From positions 7,486,621 to 7,550,620 of the forward strand of contig NZ_CP045997.1 of NCBI RefSeq assembly GCF_010233585.1: 64,000 bases of DNA, written 5' to 3'. The translations under genes were made by a program, and so were the position numbers. Source of the stretch: Spirosoma endbachense. Lineage in GTDB: Bacteria > Bacteroidota > Bacteroidia > Cytophagales > Spirosomataceae. Numbering within the stretch: position 1 is the stretch's first letter; each line of letters opens with the position of its first letter. The notes under the pieces are model-generated. The model ran no database searches. It had not been told where the DNA came from and worked only from the letters and a program-made list of their open reading frames with translations. Positions 1 to 9,307 of the stretch are shown piece by piece.

Positions 1-2130
1 AGCAACTACACGGTTCGGGGCTTTATGGAAGAGCGTTTTGATCGACTCTGGATCTCAACGGAAGAAGGAATTAACGTACTTGATCCACGGACAAATCATG
101 TAGTTAAACGCTATTTCACCGATGCAAGCGAGTACAATTTGCCAACGCATAAGCTCGTGCGATGCATGTATCGTGACCCAAAACGGCGTATATGGGTTGG
201 TATAAAGGGGGGAGTTATGGCGTTTCATCCGGAAACTGATCGTTTCGAGCCAATTTTATTTCAACCCTCAGCTAGTCAGGTAACCGACAATTATGTTCGA
301 AATCTGGCGAGTATTAACGACAGCACGCTTGTTGCTGCCACCGAAGATGGTCTATATACCCTCAATATTGTCCGCCGTAGCTGGTCAAAACTTCCTGATC
401 TTGCTGGCGAGAACATTTTTAACCTCTGGTATGATACTGCAACCCGCCAGTTATGGGTAGGTACTTACCTGAACGGGTATTACTGGTATCAGCTGCCAGA
501 GCATCAACTGTCGCCCTGGAAACTCATTCGATCGGGCTTAAAAGGGAGTATGGTTCTGCATTTTCGTTCCGATACACTGCGCCAGACCATGTGGCTCTCT
601 ACCGATCGGGGGCTGGCTGCTTTGAAGCCTGAAACGGGTAAACTTAAGCTATATTCAGACCAGCAGGGATTAGCCAATTCGTTTGTTTATGGCTCGCTGG
701 CCGATGTTAATAATGTTATCTGGCTGAGTACGAACCGGGGTCTTTCGCGGCTTGATCCGTCTACAGGAGCCATCAAAAATTTTACATTAAGTGATGGTTT
801 ACAGGGCAATGAATTTAACGGCAATGCCTTTATCCGACTGGCTAGCGGAGAATTGTTTTTTGGGGGTGTAGAAGGGTTTAATCGGTTTCGTCCCGATATG
901 TACCGCAATTCGTCGTTCAGCCCGAATGTCCATATTTACTCGTTCAATGTTAATGAAGATTCGTTGCTTTCGGATCGTTATGTTGGTGAAATTGACCGGA
1001 TTGAACTAGCGCACGATCAGAACACCCTATCGATGGAGTTTGCTGCTTTGGACTACTTTAGTAATGGCCATAATTCGTACCAGTACCAGTTAATGAACTA
1101 TGATGAGCAATGGGTATCAGCGGGCGAAAAAAACTACGTTCGCTATGCCAATCTGCCATCGGGCGACTATATTTTTCAGGTTAAAGCCGCCAATCGGGAT
1201 GGGCACTGGAGTAGCCGGATTAAAAAACTGGCGATTCATATTCAGCCGCCGTTCTGGAAAACACCCGCGTTCTACATACTGATTGCATTAGTGCTTGTCC
1301 TGGTAACCTTTGGCTGGATTCGACAGCGTGAAAATGTCATACGCCAACAGGAGACGGATCGGTTGCGGCTGGCGTATGACATTCAGGAGCAGGTTAAGAA
1401 AGACATTGCCCGTGATCTGCACGATGAGATTGGAACCCGGCTTGCCACTCTAAAACTCTACACAACCCGGTTGATCCAGTACATCAATGAAGCCTCCGTT
1501 GAAACAACTCAATCGGCAACGCACGCGAATGTTGTGAATACCGCAGGCGTGCAGGTTCTGAAGAACAATATTTTTACGCTGATTAACAGTACGATAAGTG
1601 ATGTACGTAATCTGCTTCGGAAACTAAACCCGCAAACACTGGAGCGATATGGTTACGTAGCTGCTGTAGAGGAACTGTTCTCGCGTATTAACGCAACGGG
1701 CACAATCGCAATGCACCTGATTTTGACGAATGCCCCCGGTGAGTCGGCCGCAGACGGAGCAGAGTTAACTGATAATCCGGCAAACCCGGATTTACGAACA
1801 ATGGCCCGCCTTCCGGTGGATATCGAGGTGATGTTATACCGAATTACTCAGGAGCTGGTGAGCAATTCGCTTAAACATGCAAACGCACACCAGATCGATC
1901 TATTTATTCAGGGCCAGAAGGATCGACTATTCCTGATCTATTCCGATGATGGACAAGGGTTTGATTATGACCAGATAAAGCGCAGTGGGCCTGGACTTGG
2001 ACTAGGTAGTATAGAATCGAGGGTCGCTATTTTGAACGGAAAAATCCTTTGGCAAACACAACCTGGGAAGGGTGTAAGTGCGCATATAGATATACCTACG
2101 GGCCCCGTTGCGAAGCGGTGGTTTTCTTAG
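1..2130 (+). CDS. two-component-regulator-propeller sensor histidine kinase (5' partial)
   Basis: The frame is open from base 1, so the start lies outside the window; the last 709 residues are visible. In order: the rest of a beta-propeller with repeated blocks such as LWISTEEG, IWVGIKGG, LWVGTYLNG and IWLSTNRG (about residues 15-250), a Y_Y_Y domain (about 340-405), one transmembrane helix (about 424-441), a HisKA_3 helix with RDLHDEIG (phospho-acceptor His474 in this partial numbering), and a HATPase_c domain with N-box ELVSNSLKHA, DDGQGFD and GLGLGS. In this family the propeller senses a periplasmic ligand and the kinase feeds a NarL/LuxR-type response regulator. The protein ends after the ATPase domain, so it is not a hybrid kinase. 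No response regulator follows; the partner must be upstream or elsewhere. The ligand is unknown. Confidence 0.93.
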   Translation, partial: SNYTVRGFMEERFDRLWISTEEGINVLDPRTNHVVKRYFTDASEYNLPTHKLVRCMYRDPKRRIWVGIKGGVMAFHPETDRFEPILFQPSASQVTDNYVRNLASINDSTLVAATEDGLYTLNIVRRSWSKLPDLAGENIFNLWYDTATRQLWVGTYLNGYYWYQLPEHQLSPWKLIRSGLKGSMVLHFRSDTLRQTMWLSTDRGLAALKPETGKLKLYSDQQGLANSFVYGSLADVNNVIWLSTNRGLSRLDPSTGAIKNFTLSDGLQGNEFNGNAFIRLASGELFFGGVEGFNRFRPDMYRNSSFSPNVHIYSFNVNEDSLLSDRYVGEIDRIELAHDQNTLSMEFAALDYFSNGHNSYQYQLMNYDEQWVSAGEKNYVRYANLPSGDYIFQVKAANRDGHWSSRIKKLAIHIQPPFWKTPAFYILIALVLVLVTFGWIRQRENVIRQQETDRLRLAYDIQEQVKKDIARDLHDEIGTRLATLKLYTTRLIQYINEASVETTQSATHANVVNTAGVQVLKNNIFTLINSTISDVRNLLRKLNPQTLERYGYVAAVEELFSRINATGTIAMHLILTNAPGESAADGAELTDNPANPDLRTMARLPVDIEVMLYRITQELVSNSLKHANAHQIDLFIQGQKDRLFLIYSDDGQGFDYDQIKRSGPGLGLGSIESRVAILNGKILWQTQPGKGVSAHIDIPTGPVAKRWFS

Positions 2131-2243
2131 ATATTGACGTGTTTTCAGGTGATTGTCTAAGTACCGTAAACGGACCATTCTGCTTATATCAATAACCGTT
2201 ATCAACTTTCTACCTATTTTCGCAGGAGCATACACAATTATTC

Positions 2244-4634
2244 ATGTCCACATTTACAAAATGGGTCTTACTGTTTATTGGATGGCCCTTTTTTGCTTTT
2301 GCCCAATTACAGATTACACACCCAATGTCGCGGCTCGTCGTTCAGCGCGGGAGCGATGGCAATGGGCGACTGTATTTGTCAGGGCGACTGAGCAGTGCCG
2401 TCGATCGGGTAGAGGCTTCACTAACGCCCGTTTCGGCTGGACAGGGAAATGCTACGGGCTGGCAGGTGGTTCAAACAAATCCCACAAATAATGTTTTTCT
2501 GGGCTATGTCACAGGTTCAGGCGGGTGGTATATCCTGACCGTACGAACCCTGATTGGGAATACCGTCATCGCAGAGGGAACCGTACAACCTGTTGGTATT
2601 GGTGAAGTGTTCGTTACGGCCGGACAGTCAAACTCGCGGGGCCTGGGCATTGGCGATAATGACCTTGGAGCCATTACTGACCGGGTTAGCGCCATTGATT
2701 CGATCAACCACTCTTATCCGCCCGGTGCGCAGGCGCTTGTTTCGTCCGGTGATCCAATGCCAGTGCCCGTATTCAAGCCGTTGACCGCTGGCCGGAAAAT
2801 TTTCCCTATGGCCGAAAGTTCATGGGGATGGGGCGAATTAGGCGACTACATCGTGAATCGATACAATGTGCCGGTGGCGTTTTATGTAGCCGGGTGGGAT
2901 GGGTCGACGGCCGAAAACTGGTACAACACGGCGAATGGCATTCCAACCTGTAATCGCTATTTCTGCGCCGAAAACTGGCCTAACCTGCAACCCTATACCA
3001 ACCTTAAGAATGTACTTCATTACTACAATTCCATTGCAGGCATTCGGGCTGTATTATGGCATCAGGGTGAAGCCGAATACAGCTTTCCCGATGGAACGAC
3101 GAGTATTCCGCAATACTATGATCGATTAGTGGGGGTTATTCAGAAATCAAGGCAGGATTTTGGAGGGCGTAATGTGCCCTGGATGGTGGCCCGTGCTTCA
3201 TTCGATGGTACGGAATTTCGCCCTGCTGTTGTTACCGAACAGCAGCGAGTTATTGATACGCCGGGCCTGAATGTCTATCAAGGCCCATATAACGATACGA
3301 TTGTCAATCGCAATGCCGGAAATACAGATGTACATTTTAAAAATAGCTCCCGCCCGGCAACGCATCCGCGCTATTACTTGAATCCGGCCTCTATTCCGGC
3401 CGAGATGGGTCTTTCCCGGTTTGCCCGTAACTGGAATAATAGCCTTAGTAACAGCTTTTTTCAAAACACTCAGCCGGTAACGCCGACTCAATTCGCCGTT
3501 ACCGGAACCGTAGCGGACTATATCCGCCCCGGCGACAGTCTGTATGTGCCTTTCTCAACGCTCGGTTCGTTTGCGGGCGATAACCAATGGCAGGTGCAAT
3601 TGCTCGATTCGCTTGGCCGTTACTGGTCTACACTAGGCAGTGGTTCGGCAAGTCCAATTAAACTGAAAATTCCGGATACGCTTCGGCTGGGAAGCCTCTT
3701 TCAGCTTCGGGTTGTAGCCACATCGCCATTCCTGCCAGCCGTACCCTCCAATTTATTCAGGACGAGTCCTACGGCTAGTCAGGCAGATGTTAGTCTGGCA
3801 ATGGGGATCAGTCAACGACTGCCTGATCTGAACGGCCCCGTTACAATAAGTCTTTTTGTCCAAAACAACGGGCCCGGACAGGCACGAAACGTTGTGATTC
3901 GGGACCGCTTACCCGATAATCTTGCCTTTATTTCATCGACAGGCTTAACAGTCAATAATAATGTGTTGACCAGTAACGCCATGGATATTAGTCCGGGTAC
4001 AACGCAGGTTATAAGTTTTGTCGCTCAGCCGACGGCTGGTGGCACATACAGTAATGCTGCGGAAATCGCACAGATGCTCTCAACCGACCCCGATAGTCAG
4101 GCTAATTCTGGCACGGGAGATGGTCAGGATGATATGGCTATGCTGGATTTTCGCACCAAACAGGGCGGTTCTGGTTTATTTGTTTCGCCCAATCCCAATC
4201 AGGTTCCATTGCCTACAGTTGTCAGTAACCAGCCCATTCCTGATCCAGCTAAAATAGACATTAGCCTGAACATATCAGTTGATAATCGTGTACCCCGCCT
4301 GAATGATGTTATCACGTATTCATTGACTATTTCGAATGCGGGTGGTGCTAATGCGGCTATGTTGTTTGTTATAGCCTACCTGCCCAGCGGGCAGGTTTTT
4401 GAGTCAAGTAGTGATCTGGCATTAAGCAGCAATGGCGTGGCCGGCAGCATCAGCAATCTGGCGGCTGCTACCAGCAGAACGCTACAGTTCAAAGCCAGAA
4501 TTACAGCCGCGGGCACTGGAGTTTGTACTGCACAAATTTTAGCCGCCAGCCAGCCTGATCCCGACTCTGTACCTGGTAACGGAACGAGTAATGGCGAAGA
4601 TGATACCGCTCAGGTAGACGTGCGCGTGAAGTAA
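2244..4634 (+). CDS. secreted SASA-type carbohydrate esterase with two DUF11 domains
   Basis: 796 residues. A signal peptide covers about residues 1-20 and ends FFAFAQ. The catalytic part resembles sialate O-acetylesterase/SGNH esterases (SASA): VTAGQSNSRG places the nucleophile at Ser129, and WHQGEAE (272-278) matches the family's W-x-QGE block. Two DUF11 domains follow (about 515-620 and 670-790), each starting with a D-x-SL strand and an N-G-hydrophobic block (NNGPGQARNV, SNAGGANAAM). Both end in a (S/A)DPDS-x-GNG-DD-like stretch. DUF11 domains usually act as surface or adhesion modules. No type IX sorting domain or other C-terminal anchor is seen. The likely role is removal of acetyl groups from extracellular glycans. 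It sits downstream of the sensor kinase and upstream of the cytochrome/DUF1501 pair; a functional link is only inferred. Confidence 0.85.
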   Translation: MSTFTKWVLLFIGWPFFAFAQLQITHPMSRLVVQRGSDGNGRLYLSGRLSSAVDRVEASLTPVSAGQGNATGWQVVQTNPTNNVFLGYVTGSGGWYILTVRTLIGNTVIAEGTVQPVGIGEVFVTAGQSNSRGLGIGDNDLGAITDRVSAIDSINHSYPPGAQALVSSGDPMPVPVFKPLTAGRKIFPMAESSWGWGELGDYIVNRYNVPVAFYVAGWDGSTAENWYNTANGIPTCNRYFCAENWPNLQPYTNLKNVLHYYNSIAGIRAVLWHQGEAEYSFPDGTTSIPQYYDRLVGVIQKSRQDFGGRNVPWMVARASFDGTEFRPAVVTEQQRVIDTPGLNVYQGPYNDTIVNRNAGNTDVHFKNSSRPATHPRYYLNPASIPAEMGLSRFARNWNNSLSNSFFQNTQPVTPTQFAVTGTVADYIRPGDSLYVPFSTLGSFAGDNQWQVQLLDSLGRYWSTLGSGSASPIKLKIPDTLRLGSLFQLRVVATSPFLPAVPSNLFRTSPTASQADVSLAMGISQRLPDLNGPVTISLFVQNNGPGQARNVVIRDRLPDNLAFISSTGLTVNNNVLTSNAMDISPGTTQVISFVAQPTAGGTYSNAAEIAQMLSTDPDSQANSGTGDGQDDMAMLDFRTKQGGSGLFVSPNPNQVPLPTVVSNQPIPDPAKIDISLNISVDNRVPRLNDVITYSLTISNAGGANAAMLFVIAYLPSGQVFESSSDLALSSNGVAGSISNLAAATSRTLQFKARITAAGTGVCTAQILAASQPDPDSVPGNGTSNGEDDTAQVDVRVK

Positions 4635-4860
4635 GCAAATCGATTTTCTTCCAGATTCAACGAGCTTAATTGGCGATTTTTACGAACGGTTTAGGCTGTA
4701 TCTTCGTTAAAACTGTATCTATCCGTGATTTTCGTACGCTCTATGCCCAAGTCTCTTCATTATAGGTGGTGAGGATTTGGGGTCTTTTGTCTTTTATTGA
4801 AACTAGACAGGGTTAGTCGGTAAATAGCTCGTTCGCATACAATTTGCCCGTAAATCGAAG

Positions 4861-7629
4861 ATGAAAAGTCAGTGGATTATTCTGGGTACCGTCGGCATCG
4901 CTGTAGCGTTTATGCTCTCGTCGTTTCCCGGTATTTTTGAGGAACGGGTCGATTATAACACGCAGATTAAACCACTGCTGAACAAAAATTGCATCGTTTG
5001 CCACGGCGGTGTTAAAAAAGCGTCGGGATTCTCTCTGTTATTTAAGCATGAAGCCCTGGCACCCGCTAAATCCGGCAAACGGGCCATTATTCCCGGCGAT
5101 GCAGATGGTAGTGAAATGATTCGGCGATTGACGCTCGATGACCCCGATGAGCGAATGCCCCTCGATCACCCTGCACTGAAGCCTGAAGAAATCGATATCC
5201 TGAGTAAATGGATCGATCAGGGCGCCGAATGGGGCGATCACTGGGCGTATCAGACAGTTGAGAAACCTGACATTCCGAAAATTGGCACGTTCTGGAGCCG
5301 ACTGGGTATTGCTGAAAATGACGAAACGAACTGGGCCAGAAATGAAATCGATCATTTTATTCTGGATAAATTAAAGCAGGAAGGAATAAAACCGTCGCCT
5401 GAAGCTGATCGTGCTACGCTAATCCGGCGGCTATCGCTCGATCTCACGGGATTGCCACCCTCAGAAAAAGACGTTCTTGACTTTACGACCGATAAATCAG
5501 CCAATGCTTATGAGAAAGTGGTTGATCGGCTGTTAACATCTCCGGCTTACGGCGAACGGTGGACGGGCATGTGGCTCGATCTCGCCCGATACGCTGATAC
5601 AAAAGGATATGAACGCGATCCCGGCCGGAAAATCTGGCGTTACCGCGATTGGCTCATTAAGGCCTTCAATGAAGACAAACCCTTCGATCAATTTACGGTT
5701 GAGCAAATTGCCGGTGACTTAGTGCCGAATCCATCTGATGCTCAGCTGATCGCAACGGGTTTTCATCGGAATACAATGAATAATGATGAGGGTGGTACGC
5801 AGGATGAAGAGTTTCGGGTCGCGGCCATGCTGGATCGCGTCAATACGACCTGGGACGTATGGCAGGGAACAACGTTCTCGTGTGTGCAGTGCCACAGCCA
5901 TCCCTACGACCCATTTGTTAACGATGAGTATTATAAGTTTCTCGCTTTCTTCAACAATAGCCGCGATGAAGATGTAACGAGTGATACACCGACACTGCGA
6001 TTCTATAAAGCAGATGATTCGCTCAAACTTGTCAATCTGAGGCAGTTTATTGCCAAAAGCATTCCTAACCCTCAGCAAGCCAGCATACAGGCCGATTATT
6101 TTACGAAGCTGGCCCGGACAATGGAGCCGAAAATCAATTCGCACGATTTCGACCAGTTGGTAAACGCATCGTTGCTGGATGCCAAGTATTTTGGCTTTCA
6201 GGATAAAGGGTCGGCCCGAATCAAAAACGTAACGCTGACCGGGCGGCCACGGCTCCTGATTTCGTGGGGCACAAAGGCTCCTGATGCAACCGTCACCTTC
6301 CGGCAGGATAATTTGGCTGGCCCCGTACTGGCCACTGTTCGTGTGCCGAAAACGGGCAGTACCGGCAATGATACGATCCAATTGATACCATTGCCACCCG
6401 TGAAGGGTAAGCACAATTTATACGTGTCACTCAATAGTCCAACTGCCCCAAAAGATTGGGTTCAGATCAAATGGGTATCGTTTCAGCCATCGTTGCCCAA
6501 TCAGCCTCTGGACGCTGTCGGCGAAAGCGATAAATTGTTGTTGGATATTCTGAACGCCAACCCCGAACAAACGCCTATCATGCTCGATGGCATGGGCGAT
6601 TTAGCGCGGGAAACGTATGTTTTCCAGCGGGGTAACTGGCTGGTAAAAGGGAAGCGAGTAATGCCGGATGTGCCGAAGTACTTTCCGGCAATGGACCCTA
6701 AATTGCCAAAAAACAGGCTTGGCCTGGCAAAGTGGATGGTCAGTCGGGAGCATCCGCTAACGGCACGAGTGGCCGTCAATCGATTCTGGGAACAACTGTT
6801 TGGTACCGGAATCGTTGAAACCGTCGAGGATATGGGTACGCAGGGTATTGCGCCGACCCACCGCGAGCTACTGGACTATCTGGCTGTTGAGTTCATGGAA
6901 ACGGATCATTGGAGCGTGAAGAAACTCCTGAAAAAGATCGTGATGTCGGCTACCTATCAGCAACGGTCGGAGGTTTCTCCAGAATTGGTAGCCAAAGATC
7001 CTTTCAATAAGTGGCTGGCTCGGGGGCCTCGTGTGCGGCTGTCGGCTGAGGCTGTGCACGATCAGGCACTGGCTGTCAGCGGGCTGTTGAGCCAAAAAAT
7101 GTATGGGCCCAGCGTTATGCCCGTTCAGCCTGATGGCATCTGGCAATCGCCCTACGATGGCGAAAGCTGGAAACAGAGCACGGGTGAGGATCTGCACCGG
7201 CGGGCATTATATACCTATTGGAAACGGACGGCCCCCTATCCATCGATGGTTACCTTTGATAGCCCCAGCCGGGAGTTCTGCCAGCTACGCCGACTCCGAA
7301 CGAATACGCCCTTGCAGGCCCTTGTCACCCTGAATGATCCTGTCTATGTGGAAGCGGCTCAACAGTTGGCAGACTACATGCAGAAGCATGGACAATCGCC
7401 CGAAACGCAGATACAGGCCGGATTTCGTCGGTTAATGTTGCGGGATCTGCCTCCTAAAAAACTAAGCATACTAACCCGGCTCTATCGCAGTACAGAAGCG
7501 CATTACCGACTGAAGCCGGATGAAGCCCAAAAGTTGATGGCCAGGGAAGATGCTTCGCCCGAGCAGGCTGCATTGACCGTAACCGCCAATACCATGCTGA
7601 ATCTGGATGAAGTTGTTACGAAAGAGTAA
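4861..7629 (+). CDS. PSCyt1-DUF1549-DUF1553 (PSD1) cytochrome-like exported protein
   Basis: 922 residues. The N-terminus has a membrane/signal segment (about 5-24). A Planctomycete-type cytochrome domain follows with heme motif C44-I-V-C47-H48. A DUF1549 domain (about 155-365) contains LSLDLTGLPP and GERW-x-MWLDLARYADT, and a second C341-V-Q-C344-H345 motif near its end. DUF1553 fills the C-terminus (about 620-890), with VNRFWEQLFG and RRLRTNTPLQAL. The architecture is typical of Planctomycetes and scattered Bacteroidota and is almost always paired with a DUF1501 gene, which follows here 74 bp downstream. Two CxxCH sites suggest periplasmic c-type heme. The biochemical role is not established; a link to polysaccharide use or secreted redox chemistry is inference. 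Confidence 0.9.
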   Translation: MKSQWIILGTVGIAVAFMLSSFPGIFEERVDYNTQIKPLLNKNCIVCHGGVKKASGFSLLFKHEALAPAKSGKRAIIPGDADGSEMIRRLTLDDPDERMPLDHPALKPEEIDILSKWIDQGAEWGDHWAYQTVEKPDIPKIGTFWSRLGIAENDETNWARNEIDHFILDKLKQEGIKPSPEADRATLIRRLSLDLTGLPPSEKDVLDFTTDKSANAYEKVVDRLLTSPAYGERWTGMWLDLARYADTKGYERDPGRKIWRYRDWLIKAFNEDKPFDQFTVEQIAGDLVPNPSDAQLIATGFHRNTMNNDEGGTQDEEFRVAAMLDRVNTTWDVWQGTTFSCVQCHSHPYDPFVNDEYYKFLAFFNNSRDEDVTSDTPTLRFYKADDSLKLVNLRQFIAKSIPNPQQASIQADYFTKLARTMEPKINSHDFDQLVNASLLDAKYFGFQDKGSARIKNVTLTGRPRLLISWGTKAPDATVTFRQDNLAGPVLATVRVPKTGSTGNDTIQLIPLPPVKGKHNLYVSLNSPTAPKDWVQIKWVSFQPSLPNQPLDAVGESDKLLLDILNANPEQTPIMLDGMGDLARETYVFQRGNWLVKGKRVMPDVPKYFPAMDPKLPKNRLGLAKWMVSREHPLTARVAVNRFWEQLFGTGIVETVEDMGTQGIAPTHRELLDYLAVEFMETDHWSVKKLLKKIVMSATYQQRSEVSPELVAKDPFNKWLARGPRVRLSAEAVHDQALAVSGLLSQKMYGPSVMPVQPDGIWQSPYDGESWKQSTGEDLHRRALYTYWKRTAPYPSMVTFDSPSREFCQLRRLRTNTPLQALVTLNDPVYVEAAQQLADYMQKHGQSPETQIQAGFRRLMLRDLPPKKLSILTRLYRSTEAHYRLKPDEAQKLMAREDASPEQAALTVTANTMLNLDEVVTKE

Positions 7630-7703
7630 GTAGTAACCAGCGCTCCCGGCTGTTTTCTGGAGCTAGAGCGATCAAACGCGGGTTTTATCCGCAGTAAGTA
7701 TTT

Positions 7704-9206
7704 ATGGACAAACTCCTCAACGAACTTCAGCAGGCTGCGGCCGAGCGCGAAACCCGGCGGCATTTTCTGCATACCTGCTCAACAGGGCTGGGCGCAATGG
7801 CACTCAGCTCGATCTTAGGCGGATGCGGGTTCTTTGGTAAAAATGAGGCTCAGACGAACACGGTTGGTGCGGCTCTGCCAATGGGAGAGCCAACAGCACC
7901 GCATCCCTCCCAGTATTTACCGAAGGCCAAACGGGTTATTTACATTCATATGGCCGGTTCGCCGAGCCAGCTGGAATTGTTCGATTACAAGCCCGAACTA
8001 GCCAAATACAACGGTAAAGATTGTCCACAGGAATTGCTGACGGGCAAGAAATTCGCGTTTATCCGGGGTGTTCCGAAAATGCTTGGTCCGCAGGGTAAGT
8101 TTGCTCAATATGGCCAGTCGGGCGCATGGGTATCTGATTATCTGCCTCATTTGCAGGGTGTGGTGGATGATATAACGTTCCTGAAAGCAATGCATACGGA
8201 TCAGTTTAACCATGCACCCGCTCAGTTACTCATGCACACCGGCAGTGCCCGTTTAGGACGACCGAGCATCGGCTCATGGGTTACGTATGGACTCGGTACC
8301 GAAAATGATAACCTACCCGGCTACATTGTGCTGGCATCGGGTGGGAAGCAGCCCGATGCTGGAAAGTCAATATGGGGTAGCGGTTTTCTGCCAACAGTTT
8401 ATCAGGGTGTGCAGTGTCGTACAGACGGCGATCCGGTATTATACGCGTCAGATCCGGCCGGAATGGACCGTAACGTACGCAAACAGACGATTGATGCCAT
8501 TAGTCAGATCAATCAACAACAGTATGAGGATGTTAAAGATCCTGAAATACTGACCCGAATTGCTCAATATGAACTGGCGTTTCGGATGCAGATGTCTGTA
8601 CCTGATGCCATGAATATTAAAAGCGAGCCACAGTATATTCTCGACAGCTATGGTGTCGATCCAAACAAAGGCTCGTTTGCCCGAAACTGCCTGCTTGCCC
8701 GTCGGCTGGTCGAACGCGGAGTTCGGTTTGTTCAATTGTTCGATTGGGGGTGGGATACGCACGGTACGAGTGCCGACGGAGCCATAGAAATTGGACTCAA
8801 GAATAAATGCAAAGAGTCTGATCAGGCCGTAGCAGCCCTGTTGAAAGATCTGAAACAGCGTGGTTTGCTGGACGATACGCTGGTTGTGTGGGGCGGTGAA
8901 TTTGGTAGGACGCCTATGCAGGAAAATCGCGATGGCCAGGTATTGCCGTTTATGGGTCGGGATCATCACCTCGATGCATTTACCGTCTGGATGGCGGGTG
9001 GCGGAGTTAAGCGTGGTTTTTCGTATGGCGAAACCGACGACATTGGCTATTATGGCGTTAAAGATCAGGTTCACGTCCACGATCTTCAGGCTACGATTCT
9101 ACACCTGCTTGGTTTCGATCACACCAAACTGACCTATCAGTTTCAGGGGCGACCGTTTCGGCTGACCGATGTAGCCGGAAAGATCGTGAAGCCGGTGCTG
9201 GCGTGA
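7704..9206 (+). CDS. DUF1501 protein, Tat-exported, sulfatase/phosphatase-like fold
   Basis: 500 residues. The N-terminus has a twin-arginine signal, R18-R19-x-F-L, followed by a hydrophobic stretch ending in ILGGC, so Cys41 may be lipidated (a Tat-exported lipoprotein). The rest is DUF1501: MAGSPSQLELFDYKPE early, then WDTHG, GGEFGRTP, GRDHH and HDLQATILHLLG. The Asp/His-rich blocks resemble metal-ligand positions of the alkaline phosphatase/sulfatase superfamily, to which DUF1501 has been related; activity is not known. It is co-directional with the PSCyt1-DUF1549-DUF1553 gene and probably in the same operon. Tat export suits a protein folded around a metal before transport. Confidence 0.9.
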   Translation: MDKLLNELQQAAAERETRRHFLHTCSTGLGAMALSSILGGCGFFGKNEAQTNTVGAALPMGEPTAPHPSQYLPKAKRVIYIHMAGSPSQLELFDYKPELAKYNGKDCPQELLTGKKFAFIRGVPKMLGPQGKFAQYGQSGAWVSDYLPHLQGVVDDITFLKAMHTDQFNHAPAQLLMHTGSARLGRPSIGSWVTYGLGTENDNLPGYIVLASGGKQPDAGKSIWGSGFLPTVYQGVQCRTDGDPVLYASDPAGMDRNVRKQTIDAISQINQQQYEDVKDPEILTRIAQYELAFRMQMSVPDAMNIKSEPQYILDSYGVDPNKGSFARNCLLARRLVERGVRFVQLFDWGWDTHGTSADGAIEIGLKNKCKESDQAVAALLKDLKQRGLLDDTLVVWGGEFGRTPMQENRDGQVLPFMGRDHHLDAFTVWMAGGGVKRGFSYGETDDIGYYGVKDQVHVHDLQATILHLLGFDHTKLTYQFQGRPFRLTDVAGKIVKPVLA

Positions 9207-9307
9207 ACTAATTTGGCTTGACCTGAGCTTTACCGGTAAGCATCAATTTTGCTAAGCCGGTTTAGCATCGCCATAGGTAAGGTGATGCTAGACAAGCTCC
9301 AGTAGCT

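Noticed and set aside
2153..2491. 112-residue plus-strand ORF over the esterase signal peptide
   Set aside because: Out of frame with the esterase, which has a clear signal peptide and family motifs; composition of the alternative is Arg/Cys-rich shadow type.
5719..6414. 231-residue minus-strand ORF
   Set aside because: Lies wholly within the DUF1549/DUF1553 gene on the other strand; no family motifs.
8448..9080. 210-residue minus-strand ORF
   Set aside because: Antisense shadow of the DUF1501 gene, which has a full-length match to its family.
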